Shown: positions 43,132 to 52,278, numbered from the stretch's first letter. The stretch is DNA of 64,000 bases from JAPLUA01 sp964625855 (GCA_964625855.1 CAZVFC010000043.1:1-64000); one strand, 5' to 3'. Numbers and translations are program-made. Notes: a model not told the origin generated them from the sequence alone.

Positions 43132-43692
43132 ATGAGAGTTGCTGGGAACCGGAACGTTTCGCTTGGCACGGAAGCCGACGCCAACTCATTACCCGCTGGT
43201 CACATCTTGAAAGCGAGTTGGAATGAACCGTGGCCACGCCCCACCGTTCGGCGCTGGCTGGATTGGCCCTGGCAACTTCGCTGGGCAGTATTGGTGGCCT
43301 ATGCCGGTTTTATCACCTGGGTTTCGCTGTCTCCGGCCGAAACATTCTCTGGCATCCCGGCGATCTTTCTCCGGTACAGCAAGGTGGCCCACTTCCTTCT
43401 TTATGGGGTATTGGTTTTGCTGGCGCGCTGGGCCATGGCCGCCCACTGGGCCGTGCGCCCGGCGTTTCTCGTGGTAGTGGTTGGGGCCAGCGCCTATGGC
43501 ACCCTGATGGAAGTTCTGCAAGGCGCCCTGGTGCGGTACCATCGCAGCTTCGAGTTCGGCGACATCGTGGCCAATACACTGGGCGCTTTGTGCTTTTGGT
43601 GGATCTCGCGCTGGATGTTTCTGCCGTCCCCCGCCCCGCCTCCGGCCAGCGCGATCTCCGCAGCTTCGCGCCCACGCTCAGAAATGCCATGA
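43132..43692 (+). CDS. VanZ-like membrane protein
   Basis: 186 residues from ATG 43132. Four transmembrane helices: WAVLVAYAGFITWVSLSP, YSKVAHFLLYGVLVLLARWA (HxxxY-like), AFLVVVVGASAYGTLMEVLQ and FEFGDIVANTLGALCFWW. VanZ proteins often sit next to exosortase/EPS genes; their function is unknown. The C-terminal tail is Pro-rich. Confidence 0.8.
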   Translation: MRVAGNRNVSLGTEADANSLPAGHILKASWNEPWPRPTVRRWLDWPWQLRWAVLVAYAGFITWVSLSPAETFSGIPAIFLRYSKVAHFLLYGVLVLLARWAMAAHWAVRPAFLVVVVGASAYGTLMEVLQGALVRYHRSFEFGDIVANTLGALCFWWISRWMFLPSPAPPPASAISAASRPRSEMP

Positions 43693-43808
43693 CGTAGCGC
43701 AGACTTGCAGTCTGCTGTATCGCCGATTTGCAATCGGCAGCGCGCCGGTCGCCGCCCCGCCTGCAGGTTGAAAACCTGCGATACAGCAGAGTGCAACTCT
43801 GCGCTACG
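43693..43808. repeat. Nested inverted repeat, GCAGACTTGCAGTCTGC type
   Basis: Outer arms CGTAGCGC (43693-43700) and GCGCTACG (43801-43808). Inside, GCAGACTTGCAGTCTGC pairs with its copy GCAGAGTGCAACTCTGC, and CGATTTGCAATCG and GCAGGTTGAAAACCTGC form hairpins. A chain of four small palindromes within one large palindrome. Confidence 0.85.
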
Positions 43809-43943
43809 AACTCGGGGCTCGGAATCTGATTTCAGCATGTCAGCCTTTCAGCGTTTTCTTTTGACCTTCCTCCTGCTCAACAAGCGGAAGGGAGGGTTAG
43901 TGCTCGAAGGCGGAGTGGAGGCAAGGTAGTGCTTCGGTGAGCG

Positions 43944-45104
43944 GTGGCCGTCTCTTCAGCGTTTCTCTCTTTGCACCTCTCCTTTTCTGTCATCAAGCAC
44001 CTCGATTTTGGGGGCGGCATTGAGCGCTATACTCGCGAACTGGCCATCCGGCTGGCGGGGCGCGGCCACCGGGTCGAGGTTTTTGCCATGCCGCATTACG
44101 GGCCATCAACCCGCGAGCGGCAGGGCGTGCGGATCGTCCGGGTCCCCTGTTTGCCCGGGGTGGCGACCGAGAAGCTGAGCGCCGCCTTTAGCGCGGCGGC
44201 GGTTTGCGCGTTGCGAGGGGCCAAACCCGATCTCGTTCACTTTCACAGCGTCGCGGCAGGCGCATTCGCCTGGCTACCCCGGCTGCGCGGCATTCCGTGC
44301 GTGCTCCAAATGCACGGAGTGGAGTGGCAGCGAGGCCGTTGGAACCGCTTTGGTCGCGCGGTGCTTAGGTTTTTGGAGCAGCGGGCCATTTCACAGGCCG
44401 ATGCCTTGACCGGGGTCTCGCAGGCCCTGTGTGATTTTTACACCCGCAGGTATGGCACCGGCTTCACCTGCATCACGGGCGGGGTTGAACCGGCAACGCC
44501 GGTCCCAGCTCAAGAGATCCTCAGGCTGGGGTTGCAGCCCGGCCGCTACATCCTCTTTGTGGGCCGCCTGGTTCAGGAGAAGGGAGTCCATCATCTGATC
44601 CGCGCATTCCGGCAGGTGAATCCCGACTGCCACCTGGTCATCGCCGGCGAGGCGCGGGGCGAGGCCCCTTATCGCCGGGAGCTGGAGACTCTGGCCGGGC
44701 CTGACCCGCGCATCCACTGGATTGGGGCCGTGGCCGGGCGCTTGCTGGAGGAACTGTTCAGTCACTCCCGCCTTTTTGTGCAGCCTTCAGACATGGAAGG
44801 GCTGTGTTTCACGCTGCTTGAGGCCATGAGTTACGGCAGACTCTGTTTGGCCAGCGACATTCCCGCGCTGCGTGAAGTCCTGGGCGATACAGGGCTGTTC
44901 TTCATGTCGGGGGATGCGGCGGACCTTGCCGCCAGGCTGCGCGAAGCCCTGGGGCTCCCCGACGCCGGGCGCCCGCTCGGCCAGCGGGCCGCTCAGCGTG
45001 TGGCCGCCCACTATTCCTGGGAGCCGATCACGGACCAGTGGGAGAGGTTTTATGAAGAGCTGGTGCGCGAGGGGAAACCGGAAGCGTTAGACGGCAGGGG
45101 CTAG
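43944..45104 (+). CDS. Family 4 glycosyltransferase
   Basis: 386 residues from GTG 43944. KHLDFGGGIERYTRELAIRL is the acceptor-side glycine-rich loop; LVHFHSVAAGAFAWLPRLRG; donor domain RYILFVGRLVQEKGVHHLIR, HLVIAGEARGE and FVQPSDMEGLCFTLLEAMSY (EGxxxxxLEAM, the ExxxxxxxE pair). The very N-terminus (SSAFLSLHLSFSV) looks partly derived from TTTCAGC-type sequence, so the start is uncertain. It belongs with the exosortase group downstream. Confidence 0.87.
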   Translation: MAVSSAFLSLHLSFSVIKHLDFGGGIERYTRELAIRLAGRGHRVEVFAMPHYGPSTRERQGVRIVRVPCLPGVATEKLSAAFSAAAVCALRGAKPDLVHFHSVAAGAFAWLPRLRGIPCVLQMHGVEWQRGRWNRFGRAVLRFLEQRAISQADALTGVSQALCDFYTRRYGTGFTCITGGVEPATPVPAQEILRLGLQPGRYILFVGRLVQEKGVHHLIRAFRQVNPDCHLVIAGEARGEAPYRRELETLAGPDPRIHWIGAVAGRLLEELFSHSRLFVQPSDMEGLCFTLLEAMSYGRLCLASDIPALREVLGDTGLFFMSGDAADLAARLREALGLPDAGRPLGQRAAQRVAAHYSWEPITDQWERFYEELVREGKPEALDGRG

Positions 45105-45133
45105 ATCGGAGATGCTTTGGGCCGCGTTTTGCT

Positions 45134-46819
45134 TTGTCTGATTTCGTGAAAGCAACGGAGCCATTGGCCACGCGCTCTGCGTTTCCCGCTTTGCTCTTGC
45201 CCGTTTGCGCTCTGGCCTGGCTGTGGTTCCGGTTGATTGAGCAACTGCGGATCAGTTGGTCGTTGAGCCCGCAGTACGCTTACGGCTGGGCAGTGCCGTT
45301 TCTGTGCCTCTACCTCACTTGGCGCAGAGTGGGAGCCAACGGACAGAGACCCGAGGGCGGAAGCCAGGCCCCCGAGCGCCCTCTTCCATCCTCCATCTTC
45401 TGTCTTCTCTTCGCGGTCGGCGCTTTCCTTTACGCGCCGATCCACCTGGTTCAGGCGGCGAACCCCGGCTGGTCGCTTGCCACCTGGCCGCTGGCCTTTA
45501 TCACCATTGGGTTGACTTTGCTGGCCCTTTACGCCCTCGTCGGCCCGTGGTCCGCGGCCCGTGTTCCGCTTGCAGGCATGTCTGGATTTCACCGTTTCAG
45601 GTTCTCAGATTTTGTCTTCCCCATCTGCTTCCTGCTGGTTGCCGTCCCCTGGCCGTTCGTGATCGAGCAGCCGGTAATCCAGGGCTTGACCCGGCTCAAC
45701 ACCGCCCTCACGGTCGAGATTCTCGGGCTCCTGGGCATCCCGGCCCTGCCGAGGGGAAACGTGATCGAGTTGGCCACCGGCAGCGTGGGTATTGACGAAG
45801 CCTGCAGTGGTATCCGGTCGCTGCAAGCCACGCTGATGATTTCGTTGTTTTTCGGCGAGTTCCACCGTCTTACGGTTTCCCGCCGCCTGATTTGCGTCTG
45901 CGGCGGTTTTGCCCTCGCGCTGGTCTGCAACCTGGCGCGAACGCTGCTGCTCTGCTGGGTGGCGGCCGAGCGGGGAGTGGCGGCCATTGCCGGCTGGCAT
46001 GATCCCGCCGGCGTGACCATCCTGGTGGGCTGTTTTGCCGGCCTCTGGATTATCGCTCGCACCTTGCAGAGAGTACAAATGAGAGGGCAGCGGTCTCTCA
46101 GTCCTCAACCCTCGGTCCTCAACCGCAACCGTATCTCCGCCGGGCCGACCTCTGCACCCTTGGGCCTTCCAGCCTTTCAACGATTCGGCCTTTTCCTAAC
46201 GGCATCGCTCGTGGTGGTCGAAATCGGCGTCGGGCTGTGGTACCGTCATGTCGAGGCGAACCTGCCGGCACAGGCCACTTGGCAGATAGCCTGGCCTGCG
46301 ACCAACGCCGTCTGCCGAGACATACCAATTGGGCACAAAGCCGCAAAGATGCTGCGCTACGACCAGGCGAGGCAGGTTCAGTGGGTGGAGCCCGCGGGCA
46401 CGCGCTGGCAGCTCTCCTGGTTCTACTGGAAACCCGGGCGGGCGGCCGGTTACCTGGCCAAGACGCACAACCCGCTTATTTGCATGCCGGCGGCGGGTTT
46501 CCAGGCGGTTTCCACTTCGCCAGTCGAGTATGTGGAGGTCAGCGGACTGCGGGTGCCGGTGCGTATGTATCAGTTTGCCGAGGAGCGCAATTCCGTTTAC
46601 GTGCTCTACAGCCGCTGGGAGGACCGGGCGGTCGAGCAATCGTTTGGCGGTGAAGGCGTCACGCGGTTCAACCGGCTGCGGAGTATCTGGAATGGGCGGG
46701 GTAACCAGGGTCAGCGCGTGATCAGCCTGGCCCTTTGGACAGCCGATGACGCGGCGGGAGCCCGCGAGCAGTTGATTCGGCAGCTCCGAAATCTCTTGTT
46801 GGTTGACCCGTTACGATAA
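45134..46819 (+). CDS. Exosortase fused to EpsI domain
   Basis: 561 residues from TTG 45134 (GTG 45146 possible). The multi-spanning exosortase carries the full catalytic triad: Cys224 in DEACSGIRSLQ, Arg269 in CNLARTLLLCW, His289 in AGWHDPAGV. From about 345 an EpsI-type periplasmic domain follows (GVGLWYRHVEANLPAQATWQ, THNPLICMPAAGFQAV). Exosortases process PEP-CTERM-type C-terminal signals during export, in parallel with EPS production. Residues 68-88 and 310-330 read like translated repeat words, lying in loops. Confidence 0.9.
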   Translation: MSDFVKATEPLATRSAFPALLLPVCALAWLWFRLIEQLRISWSLSPQYAYGWAVPFLCLYLTWRRVGANGQRPEGGSQAPERPLPSSIFCLLFAVGAFLYAPIHLVQAANPGWSLATWPLAFITIGLTLLALYALVGPWSAARVPLAGMSGFHRFRFSDFVFPICFLLVAVPWPFVIEQPVIQGLTRLNTALTVEILGLLGIPALPRGNVIELATGSVGIDEACSGIRSLQATLMISLFFGEFHRLTVSRRLICVCGGFALALVCNLARTLLLCWVAAERGVAAIAGWHDPAGVTILVGCFAGLWIIARTLQRVQMRGQRSLSPQPSVLNRNRISAGPTSAPLGLPAFQRFGLFLTASLVVVEIGVGLWYRHVEANLPAQATWQIAWPATNAVCRDIPIGHKAAKMLRYDQARQVQWVEPAGTRWQLSWFYWKPGRAAGYLAKTHNPLICMPAAGFQAVSTSPVEYVEVSGLRVPVRMYQFAEERNSVYVLYSRWEDRAVEQSFGGEGVTRFNRLRSIWNGRGNQGQRVISLALWTADDAAGAREQLIRQLRNLLLVDPLR

Positions 46820-46833
46820 GGCATCAGCATTGG

Positions 46834-48579
46834 ATGCGGGACCTGAAACCTAACGACACGCCCACAGTGGCGAGCGGGCCAGGGCGGACGTGCAGGAGTG
46901 GTCCGTTGCGCGCCCGGGACGTTCAAATCTACCAGGCGTGTGAGCTGCTGACGGAAGGGTTGATTTACCTCATGGTGGTTTTCAGCCCCTGGGCCTTTGG
47001 CACAACCCAGCCGTGGTCCGTCTGGGTGATGAACACCGCCGGTTACGTTCTGGGGGCGATGCTGGCCGTCAAGCTGGCTATCCGCTGGCTGAAAGGGTAT
47101 CGCCCGCCGCGATGCGAGAGAGAGGAAGTCCGAAGGCCGAAGTCCGAAGGCCGAAGTCTGAAGGCCGAAGACGGAAGCCCGAGGACGGAGGACGGAGGAC
47201 GGAGGACGGAGGCGGAGGTTCGAGGTCCGAAGTCCGTGGTCCGTGGTCTCTCCACCTTCGACCCTCAACCCTCAACCCTCTGCGGTCCGTGGTCAGCATT
47301 TCAGCATTTCAGCTCGCACCGCCCCGCCTCCCGGCTCACGGCTATGCTGGCTGCGCTAACGGTTGCGATTCTGGGATACTGCCTGGTGAGTGCTCTGAAT
47401 GCTCGGGCTACTTATGATCCTGAGACGCTCAGCTTCGCCTACCGCGATCGCCATATCCCCTGGCTTCCGCACAGTCTCGATAGCAGCAGCACCTGGTTTG
47501 CGTTTTGGAGCTACCTCGGGCTCGCGTTTTCGTTCTGGGCGATTCGCGATTGGCTGCTGGGGAAGTCCGCCACCGAACAGCGTCCGGAGCGGCAGGCGGA
47601 TGGCGCGGGCGGCCCCATCCGGGTAGATTACTTTCCCGCGCGCTTGCGGCGCCTGTTTTGGCTATTGGCGATCAACGGCGGGCTGTTGGGGGTGGAGGGG
47701 ATTGTGCAACGGCTCGCGGGGTCGGGCGAGTTGTTGTTTCTCGTCAGGCCGAGAATTCATCAGACTGCGGCTACTCAGTTTGGGCCGTATGCCTACTATG
47801 CGAATGCTTCCCAATACTTCAACCTTCTCTGGCCGGCTTGCCTCGGGTTCTGGTGGATGCTTCATCGGGCGCGCGGCTTCGGGCGTCACGGCCACCACCT
47901 TGTGCTCGTGTGCTGCGTCCTCATGGCCGCGTGCCCGATCATCTCCACGTGCCGCGGCGGCGCCCTCGTAACCGTCGGGAATCTTCTCCTGGCCGCCTTC
48001 CTTCTCGCAACCACGCATTTCCTCTTGCCGTCCCACCGCGGAGAGAACCGAAGAACCCGCATCATCACCCTCTGGGTTCTGGCGGTCTTCTTTGCCGCCG
48101 CCCTGGCCCTGGGTTATTCGCTAGGTTGGAAAGCCCTGAAGCCGCGCATGGCCCTGCTGAGCGAGAGTTTCCAGGGCAGGGAACAGGAATACGACCGGGC
48201 CCGACCGATGGCTGCGGATTACCCGGTGTTCGGCACCGGCCCCGGCACCTTTGCCACCGTCTCGCAGCTCTACCGAAATGCCAACTATGAGTTTCATTGG
48301 GTGCAACTGCACAACGACTGGCTGGAGACCCGCATCACGTTCGGCTGGGTCGGCAGCGCGTTGGTCGCTCTGGCTTTTGCCGTGGTGTTGGCGCGCTGGT
48401 TTGTGCCCGGAGGCATTCACGGCGGCAGGCGGTTTGTCCTCCTGATGTGGCTCGGCTTCGGGGGCTGCCTGGTCCATGCCCGCTTTGATTTCCCCTTCCA
48501 GATCCACTCGATCGTGTTCCTCTTTGTGCTGCTGTGCGCCACGCTCTTCATCCTGTCGCGCCGGCCCTCCCCTTACTGA
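46834..48579 (+). CDS. O-antigen ligase-like protein with in-frame repeat insert
   Basis: 581 residues. About 11 transmembrane helices; periplasmic loop with YDRARPMAADYPVFGTGPGT and LHNDWLETRITFGWVGSALV marks the Wzy_C/WaaL family. Between helix 2 (YVLGAMLAVKLAIRW) and the next one (LTAMLAALTVAILGY), residues 97-163 are translated heptamer repeats (VRRPKSEGRSLKAEDGSPRT...). It starts 14 bp after the exosortase stop, so they are likely cotranscribed. Confidence 0.83.
   Translation: MRDLKPNDTPTVASGPGRTCRSGPLRARDVQIYQACELLTEGLIYLMVVFSPWAFGTTQPWSVWVMNTAGYVLGAMLAVKLAIRWLKGYRPPRCEREEVRRPKSEGRSLKAEDGSPRTEDGGRRTEAEVRGPKSVVRGLSTFDPQPSTLCGPWSAFQHFSSHRPASRLTAMLAALTVAILGYCLVSALNARATYDPETLSFAYRDRHIPWLPHSLDSSSTWFAFWSYLGLAFSFWAIRDWLLGKSATEQRPERQADGAGGPIRVDYFPARLRRLFWLLAINGGLLGVEGIVQRLAGSGELLFLVRPRIHQTAATQFGPYAYYANASQYFNLLWPACLGFWWMLHRARGFGRHGHHLVLVCCVLMAACPIISTCRGGALVTVGNLLLAAFLLATTHFLLPSHRGENRRTRIITLWVLAVFFAAALALGYSLGWKALKPRMALLSESFQGREQEYDRARPMAADYPVFGTGPGTFATVSQLYRNANYEFHWVQLHNDWLETRITFGWVGSALVALAFAVVLARWFVPGGIHGGRRFVLLMWLGFGGCLVHARFDFPFQIHSIVFLFVLLCATLFILSRRPSPY
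47122..47322 (+). repeat. Heptamer arrays inside the ligase gene
   Basis: GAAGTCCGAAGGCCGAAGTC (GAAGTCC/GAAGGCC alternating, 7-bp period), then GAGGACGGAGGACGGAGGAC, then GTCCGTGGTCCGTGG, CCCTCAACCCTCAACCCTC and CAGCATTTCAGCATTTCAGC. Five heptamer classes in 200 bp, total in-frame and stop-free. Confidence 0.9.
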
Positions 48580-48648
48580 GGGACGAGTTGACGAGCGAGG
48601 CGGAATCCGCGCGGAGTTTGTGAGGCGTAAACATTCGGCGAACCCGCT

Positions 48649-48725
48649 GGCAGGAGCGCCGACGTTCTTGTCGGCAGGCTTGCCAGCGCCCCGACCAGGC
48701 CGACAAGAATGTCGGCACTCCTGCC
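48649..48725. repeat. Inverted repeat, CGACATTCTTGTCG type
   Basis: GGCAGGAGCGCCGACGTTCT (from 48649) mirrors AATGTCGGCACTCCTGCC (to 48725), with hairpins GCCGAC..GTCGGC in each arm. It lies between the convergent ligase and WecA-like genes and could double as a terminator. Confidence 0.85.
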
Positions 48726-48812
48726 GGTTGCGGGCTTACCCAAGATTCACTGTGAGGCTGACCGACCCGCCGCGCAATTCCGCCGCCAGCCGGAAGTTAA
48801 CCCGAAGCCTGG

Positions 48813-50426
48813 TCAACCTCCCTCCGAGGGAGTCTGGTCCAGTTTCCGGGCTGCCTCGGGAACTTGCCTGGGAGCGGCGGAATGAAGAAGCCCGCGCAGC
48901 CGCGAATTCTCCCGCGGGGCACGTTGGGTATCGAACCTTAGAGAAGTGCGATCTCCGTTCTGCATTTTCCCAGCGGCTTTGACCCATCCCTCGGCCAGCA
49001 ACTCGCTCATAATCTCGAACAGCTTCGGACTCGCTATGCAGGGGCAGGACGGCCTTTCGCACCGCCGGGCATTCGAGTCCGGCACCCCGCCGAATTCGCA
49101 GGACGCGGCCTTTAGTTCGAGGGTGCCCAGGCGCCCGCCGTGCAGGACCTCAACACTTGAAAGAGCAGTCTGGCAACTATTGGTCTGTTCCCAGACTCGC
49201 TGTCCGTCCTTCAAAGCCACTTTGACCGAGTTAAAACCGAGTCGTTGCGCGGCAAAGACCAAGTCCGTCCACAGCTCTTCTATCGAATTGCGCCGATTAC
49301 CTTCCAGCGCCAGCCACCGGCTCAGGGCAAGGGCGTATTGAATCTCCTGTCGCATCTGGAGTGAATCACTCACGACCCATCCCACGGCGAACCAGCTCCG
49401 GCTGAAACGGAATCTACCGGCGCAGATCAGCAGTACAAGGGTCCCAGCCCCCAGCAGCACTGGGATCAAATTGCCGCGGGACCACCACGCAGCGAAGGCC
49501 ATCACGAGAAAGAGCGCGGTGACCGCATAAAGGAAGAGCACCACTTTCCGGCGCGACATTCCCGATTGGAGCAGATGATGGTGAAGGTGCTTGCGGTCCG
49601 GGCGGAAGATCGGCAACCCGCGCAGGCCACGCCGCAAGATGGCCAGGGCCGTGTCGAGAATCGGCACCGCCAGCACGAACAGCGGCGCCACCAGCGCGAC
49701 AAGAACGGTTCCCTTATGCGAGCTGACCAGGGAGAACAAACCGATCTGGAAGCCCAGGAAATAGGCCCCGCCGTCACCCAGGTAAATGCGCGCGGGTGGG
49801 AAGTTGAACCAGAGGAATCCGAGCAAGGCGCCCGCCATGCCCGACACCAGAAGCGCATAAGTACTGCTCGTGTAGCCGACGTAAGCCAGCAAGACCATTA
49901 ACATCAGGCAGATCCCACCCGCCAGCCCGTCCACACCATCAATGAGATTAATCAGGTTGGTCATCCCTACCAGCCACACAACCGTGATGAGAGCGCCCCA
50001 GCCACCCAGGGCGATGACTTTTTCAACAAATGGAATCCTGAAGTGTGTGATTCCGATTCCCAAAGCATAGACCGTTGCCGCGATCAGAACCTGGCCCAGC
50101 AGCTTCCGTCGTGCACCCAGGGGCTTCAGGTCATCCCAAAAGCCGAGCGCAAACATGGTCAGGGAACTCAGAATCACCACCAGCCGGCCGTGGGGCCTCG
50201 CTCGCTGTTCCGGCCAGACGACGGCGATGAAGACCTCGACACCGATAAATGCTGCCGCGAGCGCCAGACCGCCCAGCCGCGGGGTGGGTTGCCGGTGCGT
50301 GTGATGCAGCTCCTGCCCGCGCTGAAAAAGCCTTGTCTTGCTTGCTATCCTGAGGGAGATCAGGATCACCGGGAAGACAATGCACATGCCCACCAGGGCG
50401 CACATTAACATCGGCCAGCCGCTCAT
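48813..50426 (-). CDS. WecA/MraY-type UDP-sugar:undecaprenyl-P transferase
   Basis: 537 residues, about 11 transmembrane helices. Conserved cytoplasmic motifs: LGFWDDLKPLGARRK (Asp98-Asp99), TNLINLIDGVDGLAGG, ARIYLGDGGAYFLGF and RPDRKHLHHHLLQSG (His motif). It attaches a sugar-1-phosphate to undecaprenyl phosphate to start the repeat unit. WecA enzymes are about 350-380 residues; here about 170 extra soluble residues (from about 365, QMRQEIQYALALSRWLALEG ...) follow the last helix, so possibly a fused regulatory part. It is convergent to the ligase gene. Confidence 0.88.
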   Translation of the reverse strand: MSGWPMLMCALVGMCIVFPVILISLRIASKTRLFQRGQELHHTHRQPTPRLGGLALAAAFIGVEVFIAVVWPEQRARPHGRLVVILSSLTMFALGFWDDLKPLGARRKLLGQVLIAATVYALGIGITHFRIPFVEKVIALGGWGALITVVWLVGMTNLINLIDGVDGLAGGICLMLMVLLAYVGYTSSTYALLVSGMAGALLGFLWFNFPPARIYLGDGGAYFLGFQIGLFSLVSSHKGTVLVALVAPLFVLAVPILDTALAILRRGLRGLPIFRPDRKHLHHHLLQSGMSRRKVVLFLYAVTALFLVMAFAAWWSRGNLIPVLLGAGTLVLLICAGRFRFSRSWFAVGWVVSDSLQMRQEIQYALALSRWLALEGNRRNSIEELWTDLVFAAQRLGFNSVKVALKDGQRVWEQTNSCQTALSSVEVLHGGRLGTLELKAASCEFGGVPDSNARRCERPSCPCIASPKLFEIMSELLAEGWVKAAGKMQNGDRTSLRFDTQRAPRENSRLRGLLHSAAPRQVPEAARKLDQTPSEGG

Positions 50427-50773
50427 ACGCCGCTGTCCTTTGCCTCGGGCTTACTTCTGAGTGATGTCCAGAACACTCTGATCGCAGTCAGCCTGGCCCG
50501 ATCTCGTGTTCTGCGGCGCTGGTTGCCACGCAGGCAATCCCACTGGAGTTTCTCTTCAGCTTGCCAATTCGCAGCCGCCTGATGGGCCGTGCGCGGTGGC
50601 GAAGCTCCACCATGCCGACAGGCACGAGGAATGCCAAGTTCATCGTTACTCGTCTGGAATCATACAGAACCTGGGGAGTCAGGCAAGTAGATTCTGGAGG
50701 AGCGAAGGCCACAGTCTTCTCTCTTTTCAGTTCTCAGGCTGGTTCGTTCCTTGCGGCCCTCTGCAGTGAGTCG
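50427..50773. other. Intergenic, no gene recognised
   Basis: 347 bp between the WecA-like start region and the leuB stop. Small frames on both strands do not resemble proteins. It should contain the promoter of the WecA-like gene (minus strand). Confidence 0.4.
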
Positions 50774-51946
50774 TTATACGGCCCTGGCGATGGCATCGCC
50801 CATTTGCGAGGTGGTGACCTTGCGCGCGTTGGTCGCGGCGGGGCTGTAAATATCGCTGGTGCGGCAGCCGGCGGCCAGCGCCTTGCCCACGGCGGCTTCG
50901 ATGGCTTTGGCGGGCTCCTCCAGCCCGAAGTTGTAGCGGAACATCAAAGCGACGGCGAGGATCTGGGCGATGGGATTCGCCAGGTTCTTCCCGGCGATAT
51001 CGGGCGCGGAGCCGCCGGCGGGTCCATACAAGCCGCAGGTCCGGCCGTGGCGCGCGTAGCCCAGGTAAAGGCTGGGCAACATTCCCAGCGAACCGACCAG
51101 CGCCGCCGCCTCGTCGCTGAGGATGTCGCCAAAGGTGTTTTCACACAGGACCACGTCGAACTGCGTGGGCCGCAGGATGAGCTGCATGGCGGCGGTGTCC
51201 ACGAGCATGTTCTCCAGGGTCACCTGGGGATACTCGTGGCTGATCTCCGTCACAACCTTCCGCCAGAGGATGCTGGTCTCCAGGATGTTGGCCTTGTCAA
51301 CGCTGGTGACCTTCTTGCGCCGCTGCCACGCCGCCCGGAACGCAACGTGGGCGATGCGCTCGATTTCCGACGCCGTCAGCGCCATGGTGTCCACGGCGCG
51401 CAGGACTTCCCGCGCGGGTCGGCCGGCTTCTTTGTGCTCCATCACCGCTTCGGTCTTCTTCGGATAGGCATAGTAGAGCCCGCCGGTGGATTCCCGCACC
51501 ACCAGCAGGTCAATCCCGGCGCCCTGGATTTCAGGCCGCAGCGGGCTGGCATGCGCCAATTCCGGGTAGAACCTGACCGGGCGGAGATTGGCGAACAGGC
51601 CGAGCTGTTTGCGCAGCCGCAGCAGGGCGCGCTCGGGTCGTTTCTCCTTGGCGATCTCCGGATCGCGGTAATACAACCCGACAGCGCCGAAGAGGACCGC
51701 GTCCGACTTCTTGCAGAGCGCCAGCGTGGCGTCGGGCAAGGCGTGGCCTTCTTTGTCAATAGCCGCCCAGCCGATCGGCGCTTCCGTGATCTCCAGGGCC
51801 AGGCTGAAGCGCTTCTCGACCGCCTTCAATACCTTGAGGGCCTCGCGCATGATTTCCGGCCCGATGCCATCCCCCGCCAATGCGGCGATCTTCAGTGTGG
51901 GTGCCTTCGTCGTGCTCGTGCTCATAGACAATGACTGGGTATCCAT
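50774..51946 (-). CDS. leuB: 3-isopropylmalate dehydrogenase
   Basis: 390 residues (ATG 51946; ATG 51925 also possible). Catalyses NAD-dependent oxidative decarboxylation of 3-isopropylmalate, the third leucine-specific step. Motifs: IAALAGDGIGPEIMREALKV, LLVVRESTGGLYYA, VTSVDKANILETSILWRKVV, VVLCENTFGDILSDEAAALV and LYGPAGGSAPDIAGKNLANP (NAD site). It is not adjacent to leuA, and no leader peptide or attenuator was seen upstream of it. Confidence 0.95.
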   Translation of the reverse strand: MDTQSLSMSTSTTKAPTLKIAALAGDGIGPEIMREALKVLKAVEKRFSLALEITEAPIGWAAIDKEGHALPDATLALCKKSDAVLFGAVGLYYRDPEIAKEKRPERALLRLRKQLGLFANLRPVRFYPELAHASPLRPEIQGAGIDLLVVRESTGGLYYAYPKKTEAVMEHKEAGRPAREVLRAVDTMALTASEIERIAHVAFRAAWQRRKKVTSVDKANILETSILWRKVVTEISHEYPQVTLENMLVDTAAMQLILRPTQFDVVLCENTFGDILSDEAAALVGSLGMLPSLYLGYARHGRTCGLYGPAGGSAPDIAGKNLANPIAQILAVALMFRYNFGLEEPAKAIEAAVGKALAAGCRTSDIYSPAATNARKVTTSQMGDAIARAV

Positions 51947-52114
51947 CTCTTCGTAATCTGCCCGGCCTGTTCCTGTTTCCGTTCCGGGTCGGTTGCCGGC
52001 CGGATCGCAAACAGGGATTCAGCCGAGTAGGGCTATTGGAGTGCATCCGCCGCCGGGCGTCAATCCTATTCACCGGGTTGGCAGGGGACGTTCAGGGCGT
52101 GTGCATGAAGCCCG

Positions 52115-52191
52115 GGAAGGAGCGCGGACGTTCCCGTCCGCCTGCTGGGTTGTGGGCAGGACGGGCGGACAGGAATGTCCGCGATCCTTCC
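52115..52191. repeat. Inverted repeat, CGGACGTTCCCGTCCG type
   Basis: GGAAGGAGCGCGGACGTTCC (from 52115) mirrors GGAATGTCCGCGATCCTTCC (to 52191), with hairpin arms CGGACG..CGTCCG and CGGAC..GTCCG. Same architecture as 48649-48725. It fills the gap between leuB and the FG-GAP gene. Confidence 0.85.
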
Positions 52192-52278
52192 TGCCTTCGT
52201 CCGGTTCCGGCTGCTTCCACGCCACAATAGACTTTGCAACTCTCTTCCACTCGGCCATGTTCCTGCAGGTTTGAACCT

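Noticed and set aside
43118..43133. TTGACA followed by TATAAT just before the VanZ gene
   Set aside because: The boxes are only 4 bp apart instead of about 17, and the TATAAT overlaps the start codon; not a usable promoter.
50561..51934. Long open frame antisense to leuB
   Set aside because: Mirror of leuB codons with no independent motifs.
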